From positions 31,921-95,920 of the forward strand of contig VGRF01000001.1 of NCBI GenBank assembly GCA_016875395.1: DNA of 64,000 nt, in the 5' to 3' direction. How positions within the stretch are numbered: position 1 is the first letter of the stretch; every line of letters begins with the position of its first letter. This document shows, piece after piece, positions 40,153 through 48,845 of this stretch. Under the pieces are notes generated by a model, which ran no database searches, was not told the DNA's origin, and saw only the letters and a program-made list of their open reading frames with translations. This DNA comes from Deltaproteobacteria bacterium (lineage in GTDB: Bacteria; Myxococcota_A; UBA9160; UBA6930). Both the position numbers and the translations under genes were made by a program.

Positions 40153-41889
40153 ATGATGCGAGGAGTGTTCGCTGCGGTCGCGCTGTCGTCCCTAATGACT
40201 GGCGCGGCCGGAGCGGACGATGCGCGCCCGTACTCGCCGGTGACGCAGGCGCGCCTCGAGAATCCCGAGCCGCGCAACTGGCTGATGTTCCGGCGCACGT
40301 TCGACGCGAACGGCTACAGCCCGCTCGAGAAGATCCACACGCGCAACGTGAAGAAGCTCGCGCCGGCGTGGACGTTCGCGACGGGCCTGCGCGAGGGGCA
40401 TCAGTCGCCGCCGATCGTGAACGACGGCGTCATGTTCATCACCACGCCGCACAACCACGTGATCGCGCTCGACGCGCGCACCGGCGAGCAGCTCTGGCGC
40501 TACGAGCGCGAGCTGCCCGAAGACCTGATGCAGCTGCACCCGACGAACCGCGGCGTCGCGCTGTGGGGCGAGCGCGTCTACATGGCGACGGTCGACGCGT
40601 TTCTGGTGGCGCTCGACGCGCGCACCGGCGAAGTCGTGTGGGAGCAGCAGATCGAGGACTACACGCACGGTTATTACTCGACGCTCGCGCCGCTCGCGGT
40701 GAAGGGGAAGATTCTCGTCGGCGTCTCTGGCGGCGAGATGGGCATCCGCGGCTTCGTCGCCGCGTTCGACGCCGAGAGCGGCGAGCTCGCGTGGAAGACG
40801 CACACGATTCCCGCGCCCGGCGAGCCCGGCAGCGACACGTGGCCCGGCGACACCTGGAAGACCGGCGGCGTGCCGGTGTGGGTCACGGGCGCGTACGACC
40901 CGGCGCTCGGCCTGACTTATTGGGGCGCCGGCAATGGCGGCCCGTGGACGGGCGACACGCGCCCCGGCGACAACCTCTACTCGAACTCGACGCTCGCGCT
41001 CGACGTCGAGACGGGCCGCATCGTCGCGCACCACCAATACCACTGGAACGATTCGTGGGACTGGGACGAAGTCTCGACGCCGCTGCTGATCGACTACGCG
41101 CGCGGCGGCAAGACGATCCACGGCCTCGTGCATCCCGGCCGCAACGGCTTCCTCTGGTTCCTCGAGCGCGCGAAGGACCGCATCCGCTTCGTCGACGCGC
41201 AGCCGTTCGTGCGCAACGACGTGATCACGAAGCTCGATCCCGTAACAGGTCGCCCCGATTACGACCTCAGCAAGAAGCCCGCGGTGGGGAAGCCCGCGAC
41301 GTTCTGCCCCTCGCTCTCGGGCGGGAAGAATTGGCCGCCCGCGGTGTTCAGCCCGAAGACGCGCCTGCTCTACATCCCCGCGAACGACAATCTGTGCGCG
41401 ACGCTGAATCCCGAGCCCGCGACCTACACGCCCGGGCAGATCTACACCGGCGTCGAGCTGATGATCGGCAGCGAGACGATCGACTTCGTGCTGCACCCCG
41501 AAGCGAAGGACCACATCGGCGAGCTGCAGGCGTGGCGCGTCGACGAGAAGCCGCAGCAAGTCTGGGAGCACACGTTCAAGCAGCACCTGTGGGGTCCGCT
41601 GCTCGTCACGGGCGGCAACCTCGTGTTCGCCGGCGGCACCAACGACCGCGCCTTCCGCGCGTTCGACGCGCGCACGGGCAAAGTGCTCTGGGAGCAGCGC
41701 ACGAGCTCGGGCGTCGTGGGCGTGCCCACCACGTACGAGGTGGACGGCGTGCAGTACGTGGCGGTGCTGTCGGGCTGGGGCGTCGACGCGGAGCGCATCC
41801 AGGGCGCGCTCAACGCCAAGCTCCCGAAGAGCGAGCAGGTGAGCGTGCCGCAGGGCGGCGTGCTCTGGGTGTTTGCACTCGAGAAGTGA
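40153..41889 (+). CDS. PQQ-dependent alcohol/aldehyde dehydrogenase, lanthanide-type signature
   Basis: 578 residues with signal peptide MMRGVFAAVALSSLMTGAAGADD. It is an eight-bladed quinoprotein: NWLMFRRTFDANGYSPLEKI, WTFATGLREGHQSPPIVNDGVMF, IALDARTGEQLW, WGAGNGGPWTGDTRPGDNLY and SGVVGVPTTYEVDGVQYVAV. The active-site strand reads WNDSWDWDE with catalytic Asp303 and a second Asp at 305. Asp two positions after the catalytic Asp marks lanthanide-using enzymes of the XoxF/ExaF kind (family knowledge). The usual adjacent Cys-Cys pair is not seen. PQQ synthesis genes are not in the window. Its partner is probably the Rieske protein upstream. Confidence 0.85.
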   Translation: MMRGVFAAVALSSLMTGAAGADDARPYSPVTQARLENPEPRNWLMFRRTFDANGYSPLEKIHTRNVKKLAPAWTFATGLREGHQSPPIVNDGVMFITTPHNHVIALDARTGEQLWRYERELPEDLMQLHPTNRGVALWGERVYMATVDAFLVALDARTGEVVWEQQIEDYTHGYYSTLAPLAVKGKILVGVSGGEMGIRGFVAAFDAESGELAWKTHTIPAPGEPGSDTWPGDTWKTGGVPVWVTGAYDPALGLTYWGAGNGGPWTGDTRPGDNLYSNSTLALDVETGRIVAHHQYHWNDSWDWDEVSTPLLIDYARGGKTIHGLVHPGRNGFLWFLERAKDRIRFVDAQPFVRNDVITKLDPVTGRPDYDLSKKPAVGKPATFCPSLSGGKNWPPAVFSPKTRLLYIPANDNLCATLNPEPATYTPGQIYTGVELMIGSETIDFVLHPEAKDHIGELQAWRVDEKPQQVWEHTFKQHLWGPLLVTGGNLVFAGGTNDRAFRAFDARTGKVLWEQRTSSGVVGVPTTYEVDGVQYVAVLSGWGVDAERIQGALNAKLPKSEQVSVPQGGVLWVFALEK

Positions 41890-41900
41890 GGAGACCCGCG

Positions 41901-42773
41901 ATGGCGGAAGTCGCAGTTGTTACGGGCGCGAACTCCGGGATCGGGCGCGCGACCGCGATTCATCTCGCGAAGCAGGGCATGCGCGTGCTCGGCACGGTGC
42001 GCTCGGAGGGCAAGGCCGAGAAGCTGAACGCGATGGCGAAGCAGGCCGGCGCGAGCGTCGAGCTCGTGGTGATGGACGTTGCGAGCGACGAGTCAGTCCA
42101 GCGCGGCTTCGAGGAGATCCACGCGCGCGCGGGCCGCGTCGATCACCTCGTGAACAACGCGGGTGTCGGCGGCAACGCGGTGGCCGAGGAGTGCACGGTC
42201 GCGCTCTATCACGACGTGATGAACGTGAACCTCTACGGCGCCGTGCGCTGCATCCACGCCGTGCTCCCGCAGATGCGCGCGCGCAGGAGCGGCACGATCG
42301 TGAACGTGTCGTCCGTGGTGGGGAAGATCGCGGCGATCGGGCAGCAGCCGTACTTCACCTCGAAGTGGGCGCTCGAGGGCATGAGCGAGGGGCTCGCGCA
42401 GGAGGTCGCGCCGTTCGGCATCCGCGTCGCGATCGTGGAGCCGGGCCTCACCAAGAGCGCGATCTTCGCGAAGAACATCGACGGCCCTAACAAGACCGGC
42501 GCCTACGACGCGCACTACCGCCGGCTGTTCCAGTTCTACGCCGTCGGCATCGCCAACGCGACCGACCCCTTCGAGGTCGGCGCGGTCGTGCACCGCGCGA
42601 TCACCACGCGCGAGCCGCAGCTCCGCTACGCCGTCTCCTGGGGCGCGCGCGAGATGATCGAGGGCCGCGCGCGCATGAGCGATCGCGAGTGGATCGCGCT
42701 CGGGGCGATCGAGGACGACACGGCTTACTACGACGCATTCGAGAAGCACTTCGGGGTGAGGATTCACCCTTGA
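41901..42773 (+). CDS. SDR family oxidoreductase
   Basis: 290 residues from the ATG at 41901, 11 bases after the PQQ dehydrogenase. Motifs: AVVTGANSGIGRATAIHLAKQG, DHLVNNAGVGGNAV, IVNVSSVVGKIA, and PYFTSKWALEG with the Tyr/Lys pair. FGIRVAIVEPGLTKSAIF follows. It is an NADP-type classical SDR that oxidises or reduces an alcohol/ketone; it may process the product of the quinoprotein. The codons of VVTG contain the word TTGTTACGG. The stop TGA overlaps the TTG of the next small frame. Confidence 0.85.
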   Translation: MAEVAVVTGANSGIGRATAIHLAKQGMRVLGTVRSEGKAEKLNAMAKQAGASVELVVMDVASDESVQRGFEEIHARAGRVDHLVNNAGVGGNAVAEECTVALYHDVMNVNLYGAVRCIHAVLPQMRARRSGTIVNVSSVVGKIAAIGQQPYFTSKWALEGMSEGLAQEVAPFGIRVAIVEPGLTKSAIFAKNIDGPNKTGAYDAHYRRLFQFYAVGIANATDPFEVGAVVHRAITTREPQLRYAVSWGAREMIEGRARMSDREWIALGAIEDDTAYYDAFEKHFGVRIHP

Positions 42774-42907
42774 ATGCGCTGACGTTCGTCGACCAAGACG
42801 ACGTGCTGTTCATGCTCGGTGGCACCGAGCGCCGCCTGCGCGAAGTGCAGGCCGCGACCCGTGCGCAGCTCGGCGCCGAACCACCCGCAGGCGAGCCGCA
42901 ACCGTGA
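42770..42907 (+). CDS. small hypothetical protein (45 residues)
   Basis: A TTG start at 42770 overlaps the SDR stop by four bases (TTGA). The stop overlaps the GTG of the next gene in the same way, which suggests a coupled small gene. The translation, NALTFVDQDDVLFMLGGTERRLREVQAATRAQ, is acidic then basic with no recognisable domain. It may be real or a chance frame in GC-rich DNA. Confidence 0.4.
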   Translation: MNALTFVDQDDVLFMLGGTERRLREVQAATRAQLGAEPPAGEPQP

Positions 42908-43371
42908 CGCTCGAGCAATTAGGGAATCTCGGCGACTTCGTGGCCGCGGTCGCGACCGTGGTGACGCTCGCGTATCTCGCGCTGCAGATTCGCGCGAGCG
43001 CGAGCGCGACGCGCGCCGCTTCGCATCAGGCGACGACGGACTCGTTCATTCAGGCGAATCTCGCGATCTCGCAGAACGCTGAGCTGGCACGAATCTGGGT
43101 CGCGGGCTGCGCGCAGCGCAGCCCGCTCAGCGCCGAGGATCGGCAGCGTTTCGACACGCTGCTGCTCAGCTACTTCCACATCTTCGACTCGATCCACTAC
43201 CAAGCGCACGCGGGAACCGGAGAGCGCGAGCTGCTGCGAGCCGAGGAGCGCAGCATCGCCACGCTGGTCGCGATGCCTGGCGTGCGCGAGTGGTGGGCGG
43301 AAAACCCATACGCATTCAGCACGGAGTTCCGCGCTTACATCGATGGCCTCATCGCGGGGGCGGCGCGCTGA
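42904..43371 (+). CDS. membrane-anchored hypothetical protein
   Basis: 155 residues, GTG start overlapping the preceding stop. An N-terminal membrane segment, LGNLGDFVAAVATVVTLAYLALQIR, is followed by a helical region (SHQATTDSFIQANLAISQNAELARIW, FDTLLLSYFHIFDSIHYQAH, GVREWWAENPYAFSTEFRAYID). This pattern is common in environmental proteobacterial proteins annotated as hypothetical. I do not know a function. Confidence 0.65.
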   Translation: MTLEQLGNLGDFVAAVATVVTLAYLALQIRASASATRAASHQATTDSFIQANLAISQNAELARIWVAGCAQRSPLSAEDRQRFDTLLLSYFHIFDSIHYQAHAGTGERELLRAEERSIATLVAMPGVREWWAENPYAFSTEFRAYIDGLIAGAAR

Positions 43372-43442
43372 CCGCGCGAACGGCTTGTCAACCCTCGTCG
43401 ATCTGGGTATTCCCCTGGTCATACCGAGGTAGGAGAGCGGCC

Positions 43443-43703
43443 ATGGGGAAGCCCGCCGCGAAGATCGCGATCAGCATTCCGCATCCGCTCTACAAGGAGC
43501 TCGAAAAGGCGCGCCGTGCATCGCGGAAGACGCGCAGCGCAATCCTCCAGGAGGCGCTGCACGAGTGGCTGCAGCGCGAGGTACGTGCCGGCCTCGTGCG
43601 CGACTACGAGGCGGGATACGGCGCGAAGCCTGAAACGCGCGCCGAGGTCGAGGCCGCGCTCGCGGCAGCGATGGGCGTCTTCGCCAAAGACGAAGAGTGG
43701 TAG
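43443..43703 (+). CDS. ribbon-helix-helix antitoxin (MazE/CopG type)
   Basis: 86 residues from the ATG at 43443. KIAISIPHPLYKELEKARRASRKTRSAILQEALHEWL is a ribbon-helix-helix DNA-binding domain. The rest (RDYEAGYGAKPETRAEVEAALAAAMGVFAKDEEW) is the acidic tail that would bind the toxin. Its TAG is directly followed by the ATG of the MazF-like toxin at 43704. It should repress its own operon and neutralise the toxin. Confidence 0.82.
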   Translation: MGKPAAKIAISIPHPLYKELEKARRASRKTRSAILQEALHEWLQREVRAGLVRDYEAGYGAKPETRAEVEAALAAAMGVFAKDEEW

Positions 43704-44018
43704 ATGCGCCGCGGCGAAGTCTGGTGGGCGGAGCTGCCGGCGCCTGTGGGCCGGCGTCCCGTCGTGCTCCTCTCCCGCAACGAGGCGTACGCGGTGCGCG
43801 AGCTCGTGATCGTCGCGCCCGTGACGACGCGAGCGCGCAGGATTCCCTCGGAGGTCGAGCTCGCGCTCGAGGACGGCATGCCGCGGCGCTGCGTCGTGAA
43901 CCTCGACACGCTGACGACGATTCCAAAGGCGGCATTGTCCACGCGGCTCGCTGTGCTGACGCCGCCCAAGCTCGCGGCGGTCGAGCGCGCCCTGAAGTTC
44001 GCGGTCGGGCTCGTGTGA
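43704..44018 (+). CDS. MazF/PemK-type endoribonuclease toxin
   Basis: 104 residues, ATG touching the antitoxin stop. RRGEVWWAELPAPVGRRPVVLLSRNEAY and LVIVAPVTTRARRIPSEVEL, then RRCVVNLDTLTTIPKAAL, match the SH3-like MazF fold with its RGEVWW start and the TT/R region of the active site. It would cleave mRNA when freed from the antitoxin. All elements look intact. Confidence 0.85.
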   Translation: MRRGEVWWAELPAPVGRRPVVLLSRNEAYAVRELVIVAPVTTRARRIPSEVELALEDGMPRRCVVNLDTLTTIPKAALSTRLAVLTPPKLAAVERALKFAVGLV

Positions 44019-44031
44019 GCCGCTCCGCTTG

Positions 44032-44217
44032 TTAGGGCTTCGGCAGCGGCAGGTTCATGCGCCGCGCGAGGTCGGCGAAGCGCGGGTCGGAGTGGAGCGG
44101 GCGGAGCCACGGGTAAATCGTCAGGCGCCGCAAGAGCGGGTCACGTTTCGCGTAAGCGGCCTCGTAGGAGGTGAACGCGGTCTCGTGGTCACCAAGCATC
44201 GCGCTGGAGCCCACCAC
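44032..44217 (-). pseudogene. C-terminal remnant of a TPR-type regulator
   Basis: The 61-codon frame ends with AYAKRDPLLRRLTIYPWLRPLHSDPRFADLARRMNLPLP. This is the characteristic tail of long TPR proteins fused to adenylate cyclase or winged-helix domains (pattern Y-x-x-RD-LL, DPRF-x-L-x-R-MNLP). The rest of such a protein (usually over 400 residues) is absent; upstream on minus lies the thiolase promoter region. It is therefore gene debris. TAA at 44032 is inside the word TTGTTAGGG. Confidence 0.55.
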
Positions 44218-44312
44218 GCGCGCGATTCTCTCTCGGCGCCGGGCTCATTACTAGAGCCGCGATCTCGCGCGGTTAGACTGCGCCGCTTCCTCCCACTCAT
44301 TAGGAGCCTCTC

Positions 44313-45617
44313 ATGCCCGCTCTCCGCAACGTGGTCCTCGTCGACGGCGCCCGCACTGCATTCGCGCGCGGCGCGAAGGGCAAGCTCGTGGCCACGCGCC
44401 TCGACGAAGCCGGCGCCGAAGTGATCAAGGCGCTGCTCGCCCGCAACCCGAAGGTGAAGGGCACGATGGTCGAGGACTGCGGGCTCGGGAACGTGGGCGG
44501 CTACGGCGAGTTCACCGGCCTCGGCATGATGGCGCGCCTCGCGGGGCTGCCCCTCGAGATGTGCAGCTTCAACAGCAACCGTCAGTGCGGCTCCTCGATG
44601 GAGACGCTCCACCGCGTCGCGATGTCGATCATGGTGGGCACGATCGACTGCGGGCTCGCGCTCGGCGTGGAGCGCATGGGCCGCGGACTCGGCGGCGGGC
44701 CGCAAGTTCCGCCGACGCGCGTGACGAAGATGAATCCGCGCTGGTTCCAGATGAACGAGGTGCAGAAGGCGATGGCGCACGATCACGCGCAGACCTTCTC
44801 GGTGCCGTTCCCCGACTACATCCTGAACTCGCCGCCGCTGCAGGCGATGGTGCAGACCGCACAGAACGCCGCCGAGTGTTATGGCCTCACGCGCGCCGAG
44901 CTCGACGCGTTTTCGGCGCAGAGCCACGTGAAGGCGGCGCGCGCGACTGCCGCCGGCGTCTACAAGGACGAGATCGTGCCGCTCGAGGTCGAGGATCCGG
45001 TGTTCGACGCGCAGGGCAACTGGGTCGAGGCGGAGACGGGACCGAAGGTGCTGTTCGACCAGGACGAATGCATTCGCGCGGACACGACCGCGGAGAAGCT
45101 CGGCGCACTGCAGCCGGTGAAGGGCGTGCTCAGCTTCGGCGGCAAGGAGATCGTGATCACCGCGGGCAACTCCTGCCCCACGAACGACGCGGTTTCGGCG
45201 GCGCTGCTGATGAGCGAGGAGCTCGCGCGCAAGCTGGGCCTGACACCTCTCGCGCGCATCGCGGGCATCGGCGTCGGCGGGGTGAAGCCGCAGGTGATGG
45301 GCCTCGGGCCGATTCCGTCGACGCAGAAGGCGCTGAGGCACGCGGGCATCACGGCGGACAAGATCGACCGCGTCGAGTTCAACGAGGCGTTCGCGGCGCA
45401 GGTGATCCCGAGCTGCCGCGATCTCGGGATTCCCCTGAGCAAGGTGAACGTGAACGGCGGCTCGATCGCGCTCGGTCACCCGCTCGGCGCGACCGGCGCG
45501 CGGCTGGTGACGACCGTCGCGAAGGAGCTGCGCCGCTCGATCACGCGCTACGGCCTCGCCACGCAGTGCATCGGCGCCGGCATGGGCATCAGCACGATTC
45601 TCGAGCGCGTGGACTGA
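44313..45617 (+). CDS. thiolase (acetyl-CoA acyltransferase)
   Basis: 434 residues. Motifs: LRNVVLVDGARTAFARGAKG, SFNSNRQCGSSMETLHRVA with the nucleophilic Cys, GGSIALGHPLGATGARLV (His), and ATQCIGAGMGISTIL with the second Cys. The NEAFAAQV segment is also present. The length is slightly above the usual 390-430 range. It should cleave or form 3-ketoacyl-CoA with CoA in the cytoplasm. It stands alone on plus, with an own start at 44313 after a GGAG-like site. It fits the CoA-ester degradation genes elsewhere in the window. Confidence 0.88.
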   Translation: MPALRNVVLVDGARTAFARGAKGKLVATRLDEAGAEVIKALLARNPKVKGTMVEDCGLGNVGGYGEFTGLGMMARLAGLPLEMCSFNSNRQCGSSMETLHRVAMSIMVGTIDCGLALGVERMGRGLGGGPQVPPTRVTKMNPRWFQMNEVQKAMAHDHAQTFSVPFPDYILNSPPLQAMVQTAQNAAECYGLTRAELDAFSAQSHVKAARATAAGVYKDEIVPLEVEDPVFDAQGNWVEAETGPKVLFDQDECIRADTTAEKLGALQPVKGVLSFGGKEIVITAGNSCPTNDAVSAALLMSEELARKLGLTPLARIAGIGVGGVKPQVMGLGPIPSTQKALRHAGITADKIDRVEFNEAFAAQVIPSCRDLGIPLSKVNVNGGSIALGHPLGATGARLVTTVAKELRRSITRYGLATQCIGAGMGISTILERVD

Positions 45618-45719
45618 AGCGCGGATCGTTCGCGCGCGAGCTCGACTCTCGCGCGCGGCCGCTTCGCGCGAGCCGAGGCACGCGACGCCGCGCACCTCGC
45701 GGCTCGCATCGCGTCTCCT

Positions 45720-46970
45720 TCACTCGTCCGCGATCGCGAACCGTTCCTGATAGAAGCGCAGCGCACGCCTGCGCTCTGCGGCGTCGACGCCGAAGTCCGC
45801 GAGGTCGTAGACCACCGTGCCGTGCAGCCCGCGCGGGTGCGTCGCGACGTAGCGCGCGATCGCCTCGCGGCCGGCTGCCGTGAGGGGCTGCCGTGCGAAG
45901 GCGTAGACGCGCTCGACCGTCGCGAGGTCGTCTTTCATGAACTCGCTGAAGACCACGTCGAGCGTCTGCTCCTTCGGCAGATGCACGCGCTGTAGGGCCG
46001 ACGCCCGCAACAAGTCCTCGCAGCGGGCGCTCCAGTCGCGACCGATCTGGAGCGGGTCGATGTTGCGCCCGTTGATGCGGTGGCCGTAGGCGAGCATCGT
46101 GAGCAGGGAGACGGTGATGCGCAGCGGGTCGCGGTGGGTCTGCACGAAGTACGCATCGGGGAACACGGTCACGAGCGGACGGATCTGCTCGAGGTGCTGC
46201 GGCGACTTCAGCGCCCAGCGCTTCGGACCGCGCAGCCACTGCAGCGCCCGCAGCACGCGCGCGAGATAGCGGTACGCGGGTGTCTGGTCGGTGGCCTTGT
46301 ACCACTCGCGATACGTCGGCACGCGGTACGCGGACTCGAACAGCATGGTCGAGAAGTCCATCGCGAGCAGCTGGATCTCTTCGTGCGTGGAGTCCGGCGG
46401 CATCTCGTGCATGCGCTTGAACAGCGGCATCGCCCAATCCTGAAAGCGCATTGCCTGCTCGCAGCGCGCTACGCGCGGATCGCGCCCGTCCGCGCGCGGC
46501 TTCTCGCGCGGGTCGGGGATCGGCTCGAGCGACTCCCAGTACGGGAGCGTGCGCCAGCTCGGGTCGGCGCTGATCAGGTTGTGCAGGTGCGTGGTTCCCG
46601 TGCGCGGGAGGCCGGCGATGATGAGCGGGCGCTCGATGCGCTCGTCGTGAATCTCGGGGTGACGCTTCAGCAGGTCTTCGAGCAGGAGGCGATTCGCGAG
46701 CAAGCCCAATAACAAGTTGCGCGTGGCGAAGATGCCGAGGCCGCTCAGGTCGGCTTCGCGGCGGATCGCAGCTACGAGAATCCCGAACGGCTCGCGCCAC
46801 GAGTCGGGGCCGAAGTCGTCGAGGCCGGTCTTGCGCCGCGCGGCCTCGATCAACGCATCCGGCTCGAGCGAGAGGAGCGCGCGCAGGAGCGGGCGGCTCG
46901 CGTTCACGAGCCGCAGCGGCAGCGGGAACTGTGGGCGCGCGTAGTCGGTGATGCGGACGGTGCCTTGCAT
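45720..46970 (-). CDS. sulfotransferase family protein
   Basis: 416 residues from the ATG at 46968-46970. The PAPS-binding 5-prime loop is RPLIIAGLPRTGTTHLHNLISAD. The 3-prime-phosphate region is FPDAYFVQTHRDPLRITVSLLTMLAYGHR, with KRWALKSPQHLEQIRPL before it. These match the Sulfotransfer_3 group found in steroid- and lipid-active bacteria. It would transfer sulfate from PAPS to an alcohol or phenol. It diverges from the flavin oxidoreductase at 47018. Confidence 0.83.
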   Translation of the reverse strand: MQGTVRITDYARPQFPLPLRLVNASRPLLRALLSLEPDALIEAARRKTGLDDFGPDSWREPFGILVAAIRREADLSGLGIFATRNLLLGLLANRLLLEDLLKRHPEIHDERIERPLIIAGLPRTGTTHLHNLISADPSWRTLPYWESLEPIPDPREKPRADGRDPRVARCEQAMRFQDWAMPLFKRMHEMPPDSTHEEIQLLAMDFSTMLFESAYRVPTYREWYKATDQTPAYRYLARVLRALQWLRGPKRWALKSPQHLEQIRPLVTVFPDAYFVQTHRDPLRITVSLLTMLAYGHRINGRNIDPLQIGRDWSARCEDLLRASALQRVHLPKEQTLDVVFSEFMKDDLATVERVYAFARQPLTAAGREAIARYVATHPRGLHGTVVYDLADFGVDAAERRRALRFYQERFAIADE

Positions 46971-47017
46971 GCGCGCAGCTTGCTGCGGAGCGCGGACGCT
47001 CGCACTAGCGTCGCGCC

Positions 47018-47932
47018 ATGACGAACACACCGCTCCCCGCCGTCGCGCTCGCGGCGGTTCCCGGCCGACGCAAGCGCACGCTCGAGCTCGCGCAGGAGCT
47101 CGAGCGCCGCAGCTACGCCGGCATCTACTGCGCGAGCTTCGGCGACGCGCTCGGTCTGTGCGAAGCGATCGCGCTCTCGACGACGCGCATCCCGTTCGGC
47201 ACCGCGATCGTCAACATGTACACGCGCCACGTGATCGACTACGCGCAGACCGCGTCGCTGATCCACGAGTTATCAGGGGGCCGCTTCTACTTCGGCGTCG
47301 GCGTCTCGCACGGACCGATGAACGACCGCCTCGGCGTGAAGACGGGCAAGCCGCTGGCCGACGCGCGCCGCTTCGCGGAGCAGTACAAGGCGGCGCCGCG
47401 CGTCGGCGATCTCGCGCCGCTCGTGCTCGCCACGCTGCGCAAGAAGATGATCGCGCTCGCGGGCGAAGTGGCGGAGGGCATCGTGTTCGCGAACACGACC
47501 CGCTCGACGCTGCCCGACGCGCTCGGCGCACTGCCCGCAGCGAAGCGCGCCGACCCGCGCTTCTACGTCGGCAACATGATCCCGACCTGCATCAGCGACG
47601 ATCGCGCGGCAGCGGCCTCGATCAACCGCAAGACGTTCGTGATGTACCTGACGCTGCCGAACTACCGGAACGCGTGGCGCGATGCCGGCTACGCGAGCGA
47701 GATCGCCGAAGTGGAGAAGGCGCTCGCGGCGGGTGAGCGCGGCGAGAAGCTCTCGGAGCTGATGGGCGAGCGCTGGCTGAAGGACGTCTCGCTGTACGGC
47801 AGCGCGAAGGAAGTGCGCGAAGGCTACGAGGCGTGGCTCGACGCGGGCCTGCGCACGCCGATCCTCGTGCCGTCGTCGGCGAAGGGGAACCAGCTGGTTG
47901 CGTTCGAGGAGCTGTTCGCGGCGTTCGCCTGA
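47018..47932 (+). CDS. LLM-class flavin-dependent oxidoreductase, short form
   Basis: 304 residues. It has AVPGRRKRTLELAQELERRSYAGIYCASFGD, TRIPFGTAIVNMYTRHVIDYAQTASLIHELSGGRFYFGVGVSHGPMN and LVLATLRKKMIALAGEVAEGIVF, the F420/FMN luciferase-like barrel. It is shorter than the other two members in the window (377 and 437), mainly in the DARRFAEQYKAAPR region. By pattern it is closer to F420-dependent mycobacterial types. The HELSGG codons contain GTTATCAGGGG. It starts 47 bases from the divergent sulfotransferase. Confidence 0.85.
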   Translation: MTNTPLPAVALAAVPGRRKRTLELAQELERRSYAGIYCASFGDALGLCEAIALSTTRIPFGTAIVNMYTRHVIDYAQTASLIHELSGGRFYFGVGVSHGPMNDRLGVKTGKPLADARRFAEQYKAAPRVGDLAPLVLATLRKKMIALAGEVAEGIVFANTTRSTLPDALGALPAAKRADPRFYVGNMIPTCISDDRAAAASINRKTFVMYLTLPNYRNAWRDAGYASEIAEVEKALAAGERGEKLSELMGERWLKDVSLYGSAKEVREGYEAWLDAGLRTPILVPSSAKGNQLVAFEELFAAFA

Positions 47933-47955
47933 GGAGCGCCGCGAATTTCGCCGCG

Positions 47956-48837
47956 ATGACGAAGCTGCGAGAGCCTGCGCAGAAGCTGAAGGCGCTGCTC
48001 GCCGAGCCGCGCCTGCGCGTGATGCCCTGCTGTTGGGACGCGCTCAGCGCGCGCCTGATCGAGCGCGCGGGCTTTCCGCTCACCTTCATGAGTGGCTTCG
48101 CTGTGTCCGCCGCACGTCTCGGCGCACCCGACACGCAGCTCATCTCCTACGCCGAGATGCTCGACTCGGCGCGCAACGTCTGCGGCGCGATCTCGATTCC
48201 GGTGATCGGCGACGCCGACACCGGCTACGGCAACGCGCTGAACGCGAAGCGCACCGTGCACGGCTACGCGCAGGCGGGGGTCGCGAGCGTGATGATCGAG
48301 GACCAGCTCGCGCCGAAGCGCTGCGGCCACACGCGCGGCAAGGAGGTCGTCGCGCGCGGCGAAGCGCTCGCGCGCGTGCGCGCCGCCTGCGACGCGCGCG
48401 ACGAAGGCGCGGGCGTGCTCGTGCTCGCGCGCACCGACGCGCGCGCCACGCACGGCCTCGACGAAGCGATCGCGCGCGCGCGAGCGTTCCGCGATGCCGG
48501 CGCCGACATCCTGTTCGTGGAGGCGCCGACCAGCGAGGCGGAGATGGAGCGCGTCGCGCGCGCGCTCGAAGGCGCGGTACTGATGGCGAACCTCGTGGAG
48601 GACGGCGACACGCCGCTGCTCTCGCACGCACAGCTCGGCGCGCTCGGCTTCCGCATCGCGGCGTATCCGCTCACGCTGCTCGAAGTCGGCGCGCGCGCGA
48701 TCGAGCGCGCGCTCGCCGCGATGGCGCGCGGGGCGCATCCCGCGGACGCCGACCGCCTCTCGTTCGGCGAGCTGCGCGCGCTGGTCGGCTTCGACGCGTA
48801 CGACGAGGAAGCGAGGCGCTACCGCAGCGACGGCTGA
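47956..48837 (+). CDS. isocitrate lyase/PEP mutase family protein
   Basis: 293 residues from the ATG at 47956. Motifs: VMPCCWDALSARLIERAGFPLTFMSGFAVSA, IPVIGDADTGYGNALNAKRTVHGYAQAGVASVMIEDQ (metal Asp residues), PKRCGHTRGKEVV with the catalytic Cys, and VLARTDARATHGLDEAIARA. The KRCGH motif identifies the C-C lyase branch (methylisocitrate lyase-like or oxaloacetate/malate lyase) rather than the phosphonate mutases. It is 23 bases downstream of the flavin oxidoreductase, so possibly cotranscribed. Confidence 0.85.
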   Translation: MTKLREPAQKLKALLAEPRLRVMPCCWDALSARLIERAGFPLTFMSGFAVSAARLGAPDTQLISYAEMLDSARNVCGAISIPVIGDADTGYGNALNAKRTVHGYAQAGVASVMIEDQLAPKRCGHTRGKEVVARGEALARVRAACDARDEGAGVLVLARTDARATHGLDEAIARARAFRDAGADILFVEAPTSEAEMERVARALEGAVLMANLVEDGDTPLLSHAQLGALGFRIAAYPLTLLEVGARAIERALAAMARGAHPADADRLSFGELRALVGFDAYDEEARRYRSDG

Positions 48838-48845
48838 GTCACGCG

